A stretch of DNA of 64,000 nucleotides, from contig JADJBC010000021.1 of NCBI GenBank assembly GCA_016703945.1, positions 1-64,000 of the forward strand. Reading direction: 5' to 3'. The notes below the pieces were generated by a model. It saw only the letters and a list, made by a program, of their open reading frames with translations, made no database searches and was not told the origin of the DNA. Positions 51,830-60,788 of the stretch are shown here, in pieces (positions within the stretch are counted from its first letter, which is position 1; every line of letters starts with the position of its first letter). This stretch comes from Candidatus Aalborgicola danicus (GTDB lineage: Bacteria > Pseudomonadota > Gammaproteobacteria > Burkholderiales > Burkholderiaceae_C). The position numbers were made by a program, and so were the translations under genes.

Positions 51830-52231
51830 TTAGTGCAGCGTGCGTGAACCGCCGATACCGGTGTCGCCGCTTAGCGCGTCCAACACAAACATGGGCACGT
51901 CGGCGTCAAACTTTTCACCGTCTTCGGCTACACAAAAAAAGCTGCCATGCATGGTGCCGGTGGGGGTGCGCAGCCGCGTGCCACTGGTGTATTCAAAGGC
52001 CTGGCCGGGCTTGAGCAGGGGTTGCTGGCCCACCACCCCCAGGCCCTTGACTTTTTCGGTACGCCCGTTGGCGTCGTTGACGTTCCAGGTACGCGAGATC
52101 ACTTGAGCCGGTATGTCACCGGTGTTGATGATGGTAATGGTGTAGGCAAACACAAACAGGCCCTCGTCCGGTGCCGACTGGTCGGGCAGGAACTGGGGAA
52201 CAACTTGGACGGTTAATTGGTACTTGGGCAT
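51830..52231 (-). CDS. apaG: ApaG protein (DUF525)
   Basis: 133 residues of the ApaG fold, a fibronectin-like beta sandwich: FVFAYTITIINTGDIPAQVISR, WNVNDANGRTEKVKGLGVVG (shown separately), GTRLRTPTGTMHGSF. ApaG is linked to Co2+ resistance and Mg2+ efflux in enterobacteria, and its Gly-rich GxGxxG-like loop may bind pyrophosphate. The start at 52231 (MPKYQLTVQV) is the usual N-terminus. It leads the run apaG-thiL-HNH-pgpA. Confidence 0.93.
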   Translation of the reverse strand: MPKYQLTVQVVPQFLPDQSAPDEGLFVFAYTITIINTGDIPAQVISRTWNVNDANGRTEKVKGLGVVGQQPLLKPGQAFEYTSGTRLRTPTGTMHGSFFCVAEDGEKFDADVPMFVLDALSGDTGIGGSRTLH

Positions 52232-52397
52232 GGAAGTAATGCTAACGTGAAACTTTGGCAAAGAAGGGCCGGGGCTGGTTTATTGGCTTCGCGTGGGATT
52301 TTTGAGTGTTGAGTGAATGCAATTCGGGTTTGAATTTCGTGCGCCCACGCTGGTCAGTGAATCTGATCTCGGTTGGCTCATTGTGTTCCTTGGAAGT

Positions 52398-55300
52398 GTT
52401 TCAACCCACACCTGCTATCGCTGGCAGGTGAGCCCGTTCAAAGTCCAGCGGCTCGCATTTGCATGGAAGTTTCAATCCGCACCCGCCATCTCTGGCGGGT
52501 GATCCCCGTCAAGCGGGTAATCTTTGCTCAGTTTCCCGATGTTTCAATCCGCACCCGCCATCTCTGGCGGGTGATCCCATCTTCGGCAATTCCTTCGCGG
52601 TAATTCAGTTCTGTTTCAATCCGCACCCGCCATCTCTGGCGGGTGATCCCGGCGCAAACCGCTGGGCAAACGGCTACATCGAAGTTTCAATCCGCACCCG
52701 CCATCTCTGGCGGGTGATCCCCTGCATCGATTCGGCAATGGCGGAATTTGAAATGTTTCAATCCGCACCCGCCATCTCTGGCGGGTGATCCCGAATCTGG
52801 CGGACGGCGTACACGTCAAGTTCGTGTTTCAATCCGCACCCGCCATCTCTGGCGGGTGATCCTTGCGCACCCTGGCCTCGTCGCGCCGGTAATCCTGTTT
52901 CAATCCGCACCCGCCATCTCTGGCGGGTGATCCGCTGTGCGTTCGGTCGTTTGACGCGCTGCGAACTGTTTCAATCCGCACCCGCCATCTCTGGCGGGTG
53001 ATCCGAGGGAATAGCAGTGTCAAAGGCGGGAGGAAAAGGGTTTCAATCCGCACCCGCCATCTCTGGCGGGTGATCCGGCACCCAGTTGGATACCGTGGAC
53101 GGTGAAGCATGGGTTTCAATCCGCACCCGCCATCTCTGGCGGGTGATCCATGCAGCGCATGGACGTCGAGAGATTTACGGCAATGTTTCAATCCGCACCC
53201 GCCATCTCTGGCGGGTGATCCTAATGGGGTCTACGTCGGGGCGGTCGCCCTTGACGTTTCAATCCGCACCCGCCATCTCTGGCGGGTGATCCGCGGCGAT
53301 GGCTACCACTGCCACAAACAGCGCATTGTTTCAATCCGCACCCGCCATCTCTGGCGGGTGATCCCAGAGCATGAGCGCGGCGCTATAAAAAACAGAGTGT
53401 TTCAATCCGCACCCGCCATCTCTGGCGGGTGATCCATTACTCCCTTCCTAAAAGTCAGCCGAGCGTCATGTTTCAATCCGCACCCGCCATCTCTGGCGGG
53501 TGATCCCAAGTGGTGCCGGTGGTATCCGGGAAATGTTTCAATCCGCACCCGCCATCTCTGGGCGGTGATCCCCGTATTCGGCCTGGCTTGTGTCTTGACT
53601 CGATAGTTTCAATCCGCACCCGCCATCTCTGGCGGGTGATCCCAGTATTCGGCCTGGCTTGTGACTTGACCAGATAGTTTCAATCCGCACCCGCCATCTC
53701 TGGCGGGTGATCCCAGGGTGCCATCTGAGCCAATGCAACCTAATACGGGTTTCAATCCGCACCCGCCATCTCTGGCGGGTGATCCAAGGGCTCGCAGACG
53801 AAGAGGCGTATTACCAATGTTTCAATCCGCACCCGCCATCTCTGGCGGGTGATCCGCGCCTGGGCGCGGCTTTGATGCGGTTGCATAGCGTTTCAATCCG
53901 CACCCGCCATCTCTGGCGGGTGATCCACGGCAAGATCGGCGCGGCGGCGCTGGCCAATTTGTTTCAATCCGCACCCGCCATCTCTGGCGGGTGATCCTAT
54001 ATGGGGCATCCATCACTTACCCCACGATGCTGTTTCAATCCGCACCCGCCATCTCTGGCGGGTGATCCGCCAAGTTCCGTGAATTACGAGGCCTGAACCG
54101 ATGTTTCAATCCGCACCCGCCATCTCTGACGGGTGATCCTAGGGTTCGCATTGATCTCCCAGACCGCATAGGTGTTTCAATCCGCACCCGCCATCTCTGG
54201 CGGGTGATCCCGCCAATCAAGGCGTTATTTTTCGTACTCATTTGTTTCAATCCGCACCCGCCATCTCTGGCGGGTGATCCGGTGGAGCAGACGCTTTTGG
54301 CATCCGCTGACCGCGTTTCAATCCGCACCCGCCATCTCTGGCGGGTGATCCGTACACGTCAAGTTTGTGAAAATGGATAAGGTCGTGTTTCAATCCGCAC
54401 CCGCCATCTCTGGCGGGTGATCCGGGCTATCAGGGCGCAGCCATGGCGTCTGGACATGTTTCAATCCGCACCCGCCATCTCTGGCGGGTGATCCATTCAA
54501 GGCCGAACAAGCTGCACTCATGCAAAAAGTTTCAATCCGCACCCGCCATCTCTGGCGGGTGATCCTTGGGTCAAATTCAGGTTCAATTGGGTACGTGTGT
54601 TTCAATCCGCACCCGCCATCTCTGGCGGGTGATCCGGAAGATCGAAGCGCCTACATGCATTTCAAAAATGTTTCAATCCGCACCCGCCATCTCTGGCGGG
54701 TGATCCCAGAACATAGCCAACTATGTTGGGGGTGTTTAAATGTTTCAATCCGCACCCGCCATCTCTGGCGGGTGATCCAATGCTGACCTACCGCCTCGGC
54801 CACACACATGCTGTTTCAATCCGCACCCGCCATCTCTGGCGGGTGATCCGCTGCTGCTGTCCTGGGGGCCGTGGCCCTGGAATGTTTCAATCCGCACCCG
54901 CCATCTCTGGCGGGTGATCCATTTCGCACCGAATAGAACCATCCGAATAGACTTGTTTCAATCCGCACCCGCCATCTCTGGCGGGTGATCCGGCCTGCGG
55001 TGGGCACGGGTTTAAGGTGATCCTGTTTCAATCCGCACCCGCCATCTCTGGCGGGTGATCCCCGTGATCAGTGCCTACATGGCTTGGCGCTACGGGTTTC
55101 AATCCGCACCCGCCATCTCTGGCGGGTGATCCACTGTCACGCGCGCGGTGATGTGGCATTGGCCGTTGTTTCAATCCGCACCCGCCATCTCTGGCGGGTG
55201 ATCCCGGTGGGTCGGTGGGCTGCGTGAATATGTCCATTTTGTTTCAATCCGCACCCGCCATCTCTGGCGGGTGATCCCATGGTGGATGTGTGCGACGTGC

Positions 55301-57206
55301 TGAGCAAGACCATGTTTCAATCCGCACCCGCCATCTCTGGCGGGTGATCCTCCTGGTGAAGTTCCTTCGCTCTGAGCACGCCGGTTTCAATCCGCACCCG
55401 CCATCTCTGGCGGGTGATCCCCTCAGCGCTGGATTTTGTTCGCGGTCTGCGCCTGTTTCAATCCGCACCCGCCATCTCTGGCGGGTGATCCTAGATCATG
55501 CGCAGCACGCGGGTTTGATCGGCTGTTTCAATCCGCACCCGCCATCTCTGGCGGGTGATCCTGTTGCGCTTCACGAAATAGCGCTTGTTCATGGCGTTTC
55601 AATCCGCACCCGCCATCTCTGGCGGGTGATCCCGGGTGTGATGGAAACCACTTCAGCGGTTGAAAAGTTTCAATCCGCACCCGCCATCTCTGGCGGGTGA
55701 TCCAATGCTAGTGCGACGCGGGGAGTGTGTAAAAAGGAGTTTCAATCCGCACCCGCCATCTCTGGCGGGTGATCCAACTGGCAGACGCCAAGCAGCTTAT
55801 TGCCGACATGTTTCAATCCGCACCCGCCATCTCTGGCGGGTGATCCATCGAACAGTGGCGTGCAGGCGGCCATCATCGAGTTTCAATCCGCACCCGCCAT
55901 CTCTGGCGGGTGATCCGGATATGGCGCTGCTGCAAAGCTGTCTTGACTACGTTTCAATCCGCACCCGCCATCTCTGGCGGGTGATCCGCCCTACGGGTGA
56001 GGGCGTAGACCATGGCGAAGCGTTTCAATCCGCACCCGCCATCTCTGGCGGGTGATCCCCGAGCGCACGCTATCAGATTGGATTACCGGCAAGTTTCAAT
56101 CCGCACCCGCCATCTCTGGCGGGTGATCCGCCGTGGAGTCGGGCCGCGCGAATGCCTTTGTATCGTTTCAATCCGCACCCGCCATCTCTGGCGGGTGATC
56201 CTACTCTGACGGGCAACCCGTAAAGTTCAATCAATAGCGTTTCAATCCGCACCCGCCATCTCTGGCGGGTGATCCCCGGGTTCTGCGGCGCAAGGTGGCG
56301 CGCGTGGTCGTTTCAATCCGCACCCGCCATCTCTGGCGGGTGATCCTGCGCTATTTTTGGCAAGCGTGCAGACGCATTGCGCGTTTCAATCCGCACCCGC
56401 CATCTCTGGCGGGTGATCCACCCCGTAGTCGTTCAAAAAATGCTTGTCAGGTCCGTTTCAATCCGCACCCGCCATCTCTGGCGGGTGATCCAAGAACTCA
56501 AGCGTACCCATCAACCGTGTGCGTGTTTCAATCCGCACCCGCCATCTCTGGCGGGTGATCCCATACCGGCGCCTGGTCGCTACCTTGCCTTGCAAGTTTC
56601 AATCCGCACCCGCCATCTCTGGCGGGTGATCCACCAGCCGCATTCCCTCCAGCGGCCCGGAAGATGTTTCAATCCGCACCCGCCATCTCTGGCGGGTGAT
56701 CCGCAAGACACCGGAAGGCTTCGAGGTTGGCACGCATGTTTCAATCCGCACCCGCCATCTCTGGCGGGTGATCCCATACGCTGACTGCATGCCTCCACCC
56801 CCCAAGAAATGTTTCAATCCGCACCCGCCATCTCTGGCGGGTGATCCCTATCAATTCACTAGCAGAAAGAACCTATGTCCCTGTTTCAATCCGCACCCGC
56901 CATCTCTGGCGGGTGATCCTTGAGGTGGATTTTGCTATCGAAGCCATCAACAAGCTGTTTCAATCCGCACCCGCCATCTCTGGCGGGTGATCCTTTGCCG
57001 ATACAACATCGCATCGCGAGCAAGGAGTTTCAATCCGCACCCGCCATCTCTGGCGGGTGATCCATGATTGGCCGCACGGGTGGTGCTGACTGGTACGAGT
57101 TTCAATCCGCACCCGCCATCTCTGGCGGGTGATCCTAAGGGTCGCGCATCGTGTCGAGCCTGACCATGTGTTTCAATCCGCACCCGCCATCTCTGGCGGG
57201 TGATCC
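52398..57206 (-). CRISPR. Type I-C CRISPR array: 68 repeats, 67 spacers
   Basis: The repeat is 37 bases; on the transcribed (minus) strand it ends GCGGATTGAAAC, the type I-C ending. The stem arms CACCCGCCA and TGGCGGGTG are perfect nine-base complements around a four-base loop, which reads GAGA (a GNRA tetraloop) on the minus strand. Eleven bases (CGGATTGAAAC) follow the stem, equal to the known I-C 5' handle. Sixty-seven near-identical copies run from 52469 to 57206. The copy at 52398-52434 is degenerate (about seven changes) and marks the old, trailer end; the leader end is at 57206, next to cas2. Variants lie at 53535-53571 (GGGCGG for GGCGGG) and 54103-54139 (GGCGGG to GACGGG). Spacers are 33-37 bases except one of 28 at 53507-53534. 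Confidence 0.99.
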
Positions 57207-57432
57207 TCTTCATCGCCAAAGCATTCTTGCGAAACGATTTTTCTTCGTTCTTCCGCGAACCTGCTGTTGCGCACATTGATGCACTCAACGGCGGGTCCGC
57301 AAAAACCAAAAAAATGTATTCAAAACAATGGCTTTCAAGAGGCGCGAACCTCATAGGGAAATGACAACCACTTGGGGTTCGCGCAGATACCTTACCACGG
57401 CAATTGCAGCTATGGGCCAATCAACGTGTCAG
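57207..57432 (-). promoter_or_regulatory. CRISPR leader between cas2 and the array
   Basis: A 226-base non-coding stretch bounded by the first (newest) repeat and the cas2 stop, so by position it holds the array promoter and integration signals. It contains A/T-rich tracts on the array side (57298-57318) and an inverted repeat GCGCGAACC (57342-57350) / GGTTCGCGC (57376-57384), which could terminate the cas transcript or bind a protein. No promoter boxes could be fixed with confidence. Confidence 0.62.
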
Positions 57433-57723
57433 TCAGAGCACTAACGGCCCATCAAAATCCACGGCCTTAAAAGTGCCGTGTTCAATCACCTCAAAGCCGC
57501 GTGTGCCGGGAATGCGGTATAGCCGCAGGCAGTCCATGGTGGGGTCGATTTCTGCCAGCAGCTCGCGCTCCAGGGCTTCAAACTTCGCCACATCCAATTG
57601 GCACTCAAACACCGACTTTTGCACCCGCTGCCCGGTGCTTTCACACACCCGCGCCACACGGCGTAAGCGGCGGCGACCGGCTTTGGTTTCGGTGCTCACG
57701 TCGTAACAAACCAGTACCAGCAT
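57433..57723 (-). CDS. cas2: CRISPR-associated Cas2
   Basis: 96 residues, ferredoxin-like fold; MLVLVCYDVSTET carries the conserved Asp at residue 8. It dimerises and bridges two Cas1 dimers during spacer integration. The tail RGFEVIEHGTFKAVDFDGPLVL is typical of the I-C form. It lies 12 bases after cas1 and 226 before the array. Confidence 0.97.
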   Translation of the reverse strand: MLVLVCYDVSTETKAGRRRLRRVARVCESTGQRVQKSVFECQLDVAKFEALERELLAEIDPTMDCLRLYRIPGTRGFEVIEHGTFKAVDFDGPLVL

Positions 57724-57735
57724 GATGACGGTCCT

Positions 57736-58764
57736 TTATTTCGCCACAAACGGCACATAAGGTGCGCCGTCTTCCCGCAGGGCGCGTGCCATCAGGCGGG
57801 CTTGCACCAATGGCACCAGGCCCAGCGGCACGGACTGCGCCAGCAGCGGGTGGTTGATCTCATCCTTCTTGCGCTCTTGGTATGCCACCACCACGGCCTT
57901 GCGGGCATCGGGTTCCAGCGACACGCCCCCGCCCTCCCGCAAAACAAAGTCATCGGCAGTCAATTGCCCCCGGTTGACCAGCGTGAGCGCCAACCGGTCC
58001 GCCCATGGACGAAACTCTTCCATCAAGTCCAGCGCCAGCGCGGCGCGGCCCGGTCGCAAGGCGTGCAAAAAACCGACCTGCGGGTCCAAGCCCGCGGCCT
58101 CCAGCGCCGAGCGGCAATCGTTCATCCACATGGTGTACAGAAACGACAACACGGCGTTGAAACGGTCGCGTGGGGGTCGGCGGCTGCGTCCGTCCATTTG
58201 AAAGGCGGGGCGCTGGTCAGCGCGAACCAAGAGGTTGAGGCCACCAAAGTATTGGCGCGCCGCCTCGCCTTCGATACCCCGCAAGACATCCAGGCTGCTT
58301 GCCTCTGGCAAGGCGCGCAGGCTGGCGGCCAGATCGTCCGCGACGCGTGTCAACGCCTTGGCTTCGTCTTCAAGCTTGGCCTCGCGGGCACCACGCTGCA
58401 ACACTTGGCGGGTGTTTTTGATTTTGCCCGCCACGCAGGCCCGCGCCATATCCAGCGTGAAGGCGGGATCGGCCACGCGCTGGAACTGCGCTTGGCGAAG
58501 CAGCACATTGCCAGTGACCGCGCCTTCGAGGCGGGCCTTGAAACGCCCGTTGTCATCCAGCAGCACCAACGCAATGCCATCTTCCGCCAGCCTGTGCATC
58601 AGGGGTGCCGACAGGCCGGTATGCCCAAAGCACACCACGGCAGTCAAGTGGTGCAAGGGCACGCGCAATTTGGTCTCGCGGTCCACCTCCACACGCATCG
58701 TGTCATTGTCCAGGCGCAGATAGGCTTCTGGTGTGGTGACGTACAGGGTGTTGAGAAGTTGCAT
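57736..58764 (-). CDS. cas1: CRISPR-associated Cas1 (type I-C)
   Basis: 342 residues from MQLLNTLYVTTPEAYLRL. N-terminal beta domain at 1-85, helical catalytic domain after. Metal-binding residues are Glu in GIEGEAARQYF, His in VGFLHALRPGR and Asp/Glu in LALDLMEEFRP. It is the integrase of spacer acquisition. The start at 58764 is the usual I-C N-terminus; the frame extends upstream without support. Confidence 0.98.
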   Translation of the reverse strand: MQLLNTLYVTTPEAYLRLDNDTMRVEVDRETKLRVPLHHLTAVVCFGHTGLSAPLMHRLAEDGIALVLLDDNGRFKARLEGAVTGNVLLRQAQFQRVADPAFTLDMARACVAGKIKNTRQVLQRGAREAKLEDEAKALTRVADDLAASLRALPEASSLDVLRGIEGEAARQYFGGLNLLVRADQRPAFQMDGRSRRPPRDRFNAVLSFLYTMWMNDCRSALEAAGLDPQVGFLHALRPGRAALALDLMEEFRPWADRLALTLVNRGQLTADDFVLREGGGVSLEPDARKAVVVAYQERKKDEINHPLLAQSVPLGLVPLVQARLMARALREDGAPYVPFVAK

Positions 58765-58798
58765 GAAAGAGGGCCCTAACAGTCGACGCGACAAAGCG

Positions 58799-59440
58799 CT
58801 ATGCGTCCGGGTCAAACAGGGCCGCACGCGCGGCGACCAAGCCTGCGTGCGTGGCTTGCGGCTGGCACCGCTCCAACAACGAGCAAGCCTTGCAGCGCTT
58901 GGCCGCCTGCTCGGCTTTTAAGGGCGGAGGTAATTCGCCGCTGGCCAACATTTGGCGAATGGCATTGGCCGCGTGTGCCACGTCGGCACGCAGTTGGTCG
59001 GTGATGACGACCACGCGGCGGCGCTTGGAAGTGGCGTAGTACAAAGCGCCCTCAACGACGGGCTTACCGGTCATGGCCTGTAGGCACATGCCCTGGGCGG
59101 CCAACTGAATGTCGTCGCAGGCGGCAATGTCGGGCGCCTTGTTGCGGCTGCCGTGTTTGTATTCCACGGGGTAGGGCGCGCCACCGGCCAAAAACTCCAC
59201 CACGTCAGACTTGCCCACTAAGCCCAGTTCGTCATGCCAAAGCGGCAGGGCGCGCTCCACGCGCACGCCTTTGGCCGTTTCGACACCAGGCTGGTCTACC
59301 TTGGCATGCACCGCCTGACCGCGCAGGGTGTGCACGTTGTCATCAAAAGCCTGCTCCAGGTGGATCAGGCCGCACTGGCGTGGGCAGTATTGCCAGTGTT
59401 GCAGGGCAGAGAGGGGGACTTGTTCGAGCTCGGTCGCCAT
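58799..59440 (-). CDS. cas4: CRISPR-associated exonuclease Cas4
   Basis: 213 residues from MATELEQVPLSALQHWQYCP. Iron-sulfur cysteines are Cys19/Cys23 (YCPRQC) and, at the C-terminus, CKACSLLERC. The RecB-like nuclease residues are Asp in GKSDVVEF and the E-x-K of PVEYKHG. It trims prespacers and checks the PAM with Cas1-Cas2. A TTG at 59461 is in frame; the ATG at 59440 is preferred. The stop of hicA lies 18 bases upstream, an unusual neighbour. Confidence 0.96.
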   Translation of the reverse strand: MATELEQVPLSALQHWQYCPRQCGLIHLEQAFDDNVHTLRGQAVHAKVDQPGVETAKGVRVERALPLWHDELGLVGKSDVVEFLAGGAPYPVEYKHGSRNKAPDIAACDDIQLAAQGMCLQAMTGKPVVEGALYYATSKRRRVVVITDQLRADVAHAANAIRQMLASGELPPPLKAEQAAKRCKACSLLERCQPQATHAGLVAARAALFDPDA

Positions 59441-59457
59441 GGAGCGGTCCCACGCAA

Positions 59458-59700
59458 TCAACCCAATATCTGCTGCTGCAACGCGTCGCGCGTCAGACCG
59501 TGGGCCTCGGCGACGGCGGCCAAAATGGCAGCCAGGGTGCCAATGCGCAAGGGGTCATGCAACGGAATGGTGATGTGATGTTGCGCGGGTGATTCACAAG
59601 TCAACCGCACGTGGCTACCCGTTTGCCGGGTAGGCGCATAGCCCAGTTTGCCCAAAGCGCGTATCAACTGTGCGCCGGTGAGATCACGCGGTAGCCGCAT
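59458..59700 (-). CDS. hicA: HicA-type toxin (mRNA interferase) inside the cas operon
   Basis: 80 residues. The double-stranded-RNA-binding-like HicA fold is recognised from GAQLIRALGKLGYAPTRQTG, the catalytic His30 in GSHVRLT and the following strand HHITIPLHDPLRIGTLAAIL. HicA cleaves mRNA when not bound by HicB. It follows the antitoxin gene by eight bases and precedes cas4 by 18, all on one strand with no room for a separate promoter or terminator, so it should be transcribed with cas genes. The gene is longer at the C-terminus than the smallest HicA proteins (about 60 residues). Confidence 0.88.
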   Translation of the reverse strand: MRLPRDLTGAQLIRALGKLGYAPTRQTGSHVRLTCESPAQHHITIPLHDPLRIGTLAAILAAVAEAHGLTRDALQQQILG

Positions 59701-59708
59701 GCCTCCCC

Positions 59709-59915
59709 CTACGCCGCCAGGAGCTCATCGCGAACAAAATGCAGCCGGATGACCTTGGGCGACTGGCCCTCGTCAAAGTGGCAATGCACCGCGTCTTGCA
59801 CGGCGACGCGCAACTCGGCCTCGGTGTCGGCTTCGGTGAAGATGGACTCACCCAGAGCGCGGGCGGTGTAGCCGCCTTCGGGGGCTTGTTCGACGACAAA
59901 AACGATTTCGGTCAT
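59709..59915 (-). CDS. hicB: Short HicB-like antitoxin inside the cas operon
   Basis: 68 residues, MTEIVFVVEQAPEGGYTARA followed by LGESIFTEADTEAELR and a closing VIRLHFVRDELLAA. It is the HicB partial RNase H-like fold without the C-terminal ribbon-helix-helix or HTH DNA-binding domain of full HicB, so self-repression of a private promoter seems unlikely. Proteins of this type are sometimes mislabelled 2-oxoisovalerate dehydrogenase. It starts 15 bases after the cas7 stop with CAGGAGATG at its start region. Pairing with the HicA next door makes it an antitoxin. Confidence 0.8.
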   Translation of the reverse strand: MTEIVFVVEQAPEGGYTARALGESIFTEADTEAELRVAVQDAVHCHFDEGQSPKVIRLHFVRDELLAA

Positions 59916-59930
59916 TTCAGCATCTCCTGT

Positions 59931-60773
59931 TTAGAAACCTTTGATTACTTCAGGTTCAAGCCCTGTAAGATTATTCAACTCAATTTGACCATCCGGATTG
60001 ATTGTCAGTGTGCGATGTACCTTTGCTGACGAGTATTGTCCTGACTTATTGTTGTGCACCCACCAGACAACAGTTAGAACTTCCATGCTGCCATCGGGGC
60101 GCGCCGATGAAGCATCGCCCTCAAAAATCTTGGGCAACATCGTTTTGATGGTTTCTGCATCTGCATCGCTAAAGCCGGTTCTCTCTGACAACTGTGGGCT
60201 CATGCTGCCGTACGTAACGTAAATCGCATTGTCAACTCGGTGCTTCATGCCCATGGTGTCAGAACCACGTTTGCTGCCGTCACCTTCACCACTGACGCTC
60301 TTGGTTATTTGGGTGCTGGTGACGCTGACACGCTCTACGCTGAATGCTGATTGAATGGTGACCGGACCGCGAATGGGTATGGATACACCGCTTGCATCGC
60401 CGTCCTTTCCGAACGCAAATACCTGACCGAAGGTGCGCACATCAAGCCATTTTTCACATGCCGCTTTGGCTGTCTCTTCTTTCTTGGACCCCTTGGCAAA
60501 GGACTTTTTGCCAAGACCATGCGCATCAGATTCGGCACGGGCACGCAAACTGGGCTCACCGTCTATCTTGCGGTCATCAGACTGCACAAAAATGCTTTGA
60601 CCTGCTTCCACTAGTCGATCACGCAACTTGCGCTTGAGACAAACATCCGTAATTTCACCAAAGCCCCCGTAGTCGGTGCGCGGACGATTTCCATTCAATG
60701 GGTCACCATTGGGGTTCGCATTTTTTACCCGAATCACGAAGGCAAAGTCGATTTTGTGCTGTAACGTTGTCAT
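59931..60773 (-). CDS. cas7c: Type I-C Cascade backbone subunit Cas7 (Csd2)
   Basis: 280 residues of the Csd2/Csh2 family: KIDFAFVIRVKNANPNGDPL (shown as DFAFVIRVKNANPNGDP), RTFGQVFAF and SIPIRGPVTIQSAFSVERV. It polymerises along crRNA in the I-C surveillance complex. It begins 15 bases after cas8c. Complete. Confidence 0.97.
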   Translation of the reverse strand: MTTLQHKIDFAFVIRVKNANPNGDPLNGNRPRTDYGGFGEITDVCLKRKLRDRLVEAGQSIFVQSDDRKIDGEPSLRARAESDAHGLGKKSFAKGSKKEETAKAACEKWLDVRTFGQVFAFGKDGDASGVSIPIRGPVTIQSAFSVERVSVTSTQITKSVSGEGDGSKRGSDTMGMKHRVDNAIYVTYGSMSPQLSERTGFSDADAETIKTMLPKIFEGDASSARPDGSMEVLTVVWWVHNNKSGQYSSAKVHRTLTINPDGQIELNNLTGLEPEVIKGF

Positions 60774-60788
60774 GAATTGCTCCTTAAT

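Noticed and set aside
54992..55024. Spacer ending AAGGTGATCC, resembling the repeat end, as a possible partial repeat duplication
   Set aside because: Only about eight bases match and the spacer length is normal (33); chance is sufficient.
52373..57170. Many open frames of 60-160 codons within the CRISPR array, with repeated segments such as FNPHPPSLAGDP and SIRTRHLWRVI on one strand and ITRQRWRVRIET on the other
   Set aside because: They are translations of the 37-base repeat read in different frames and are not genes.
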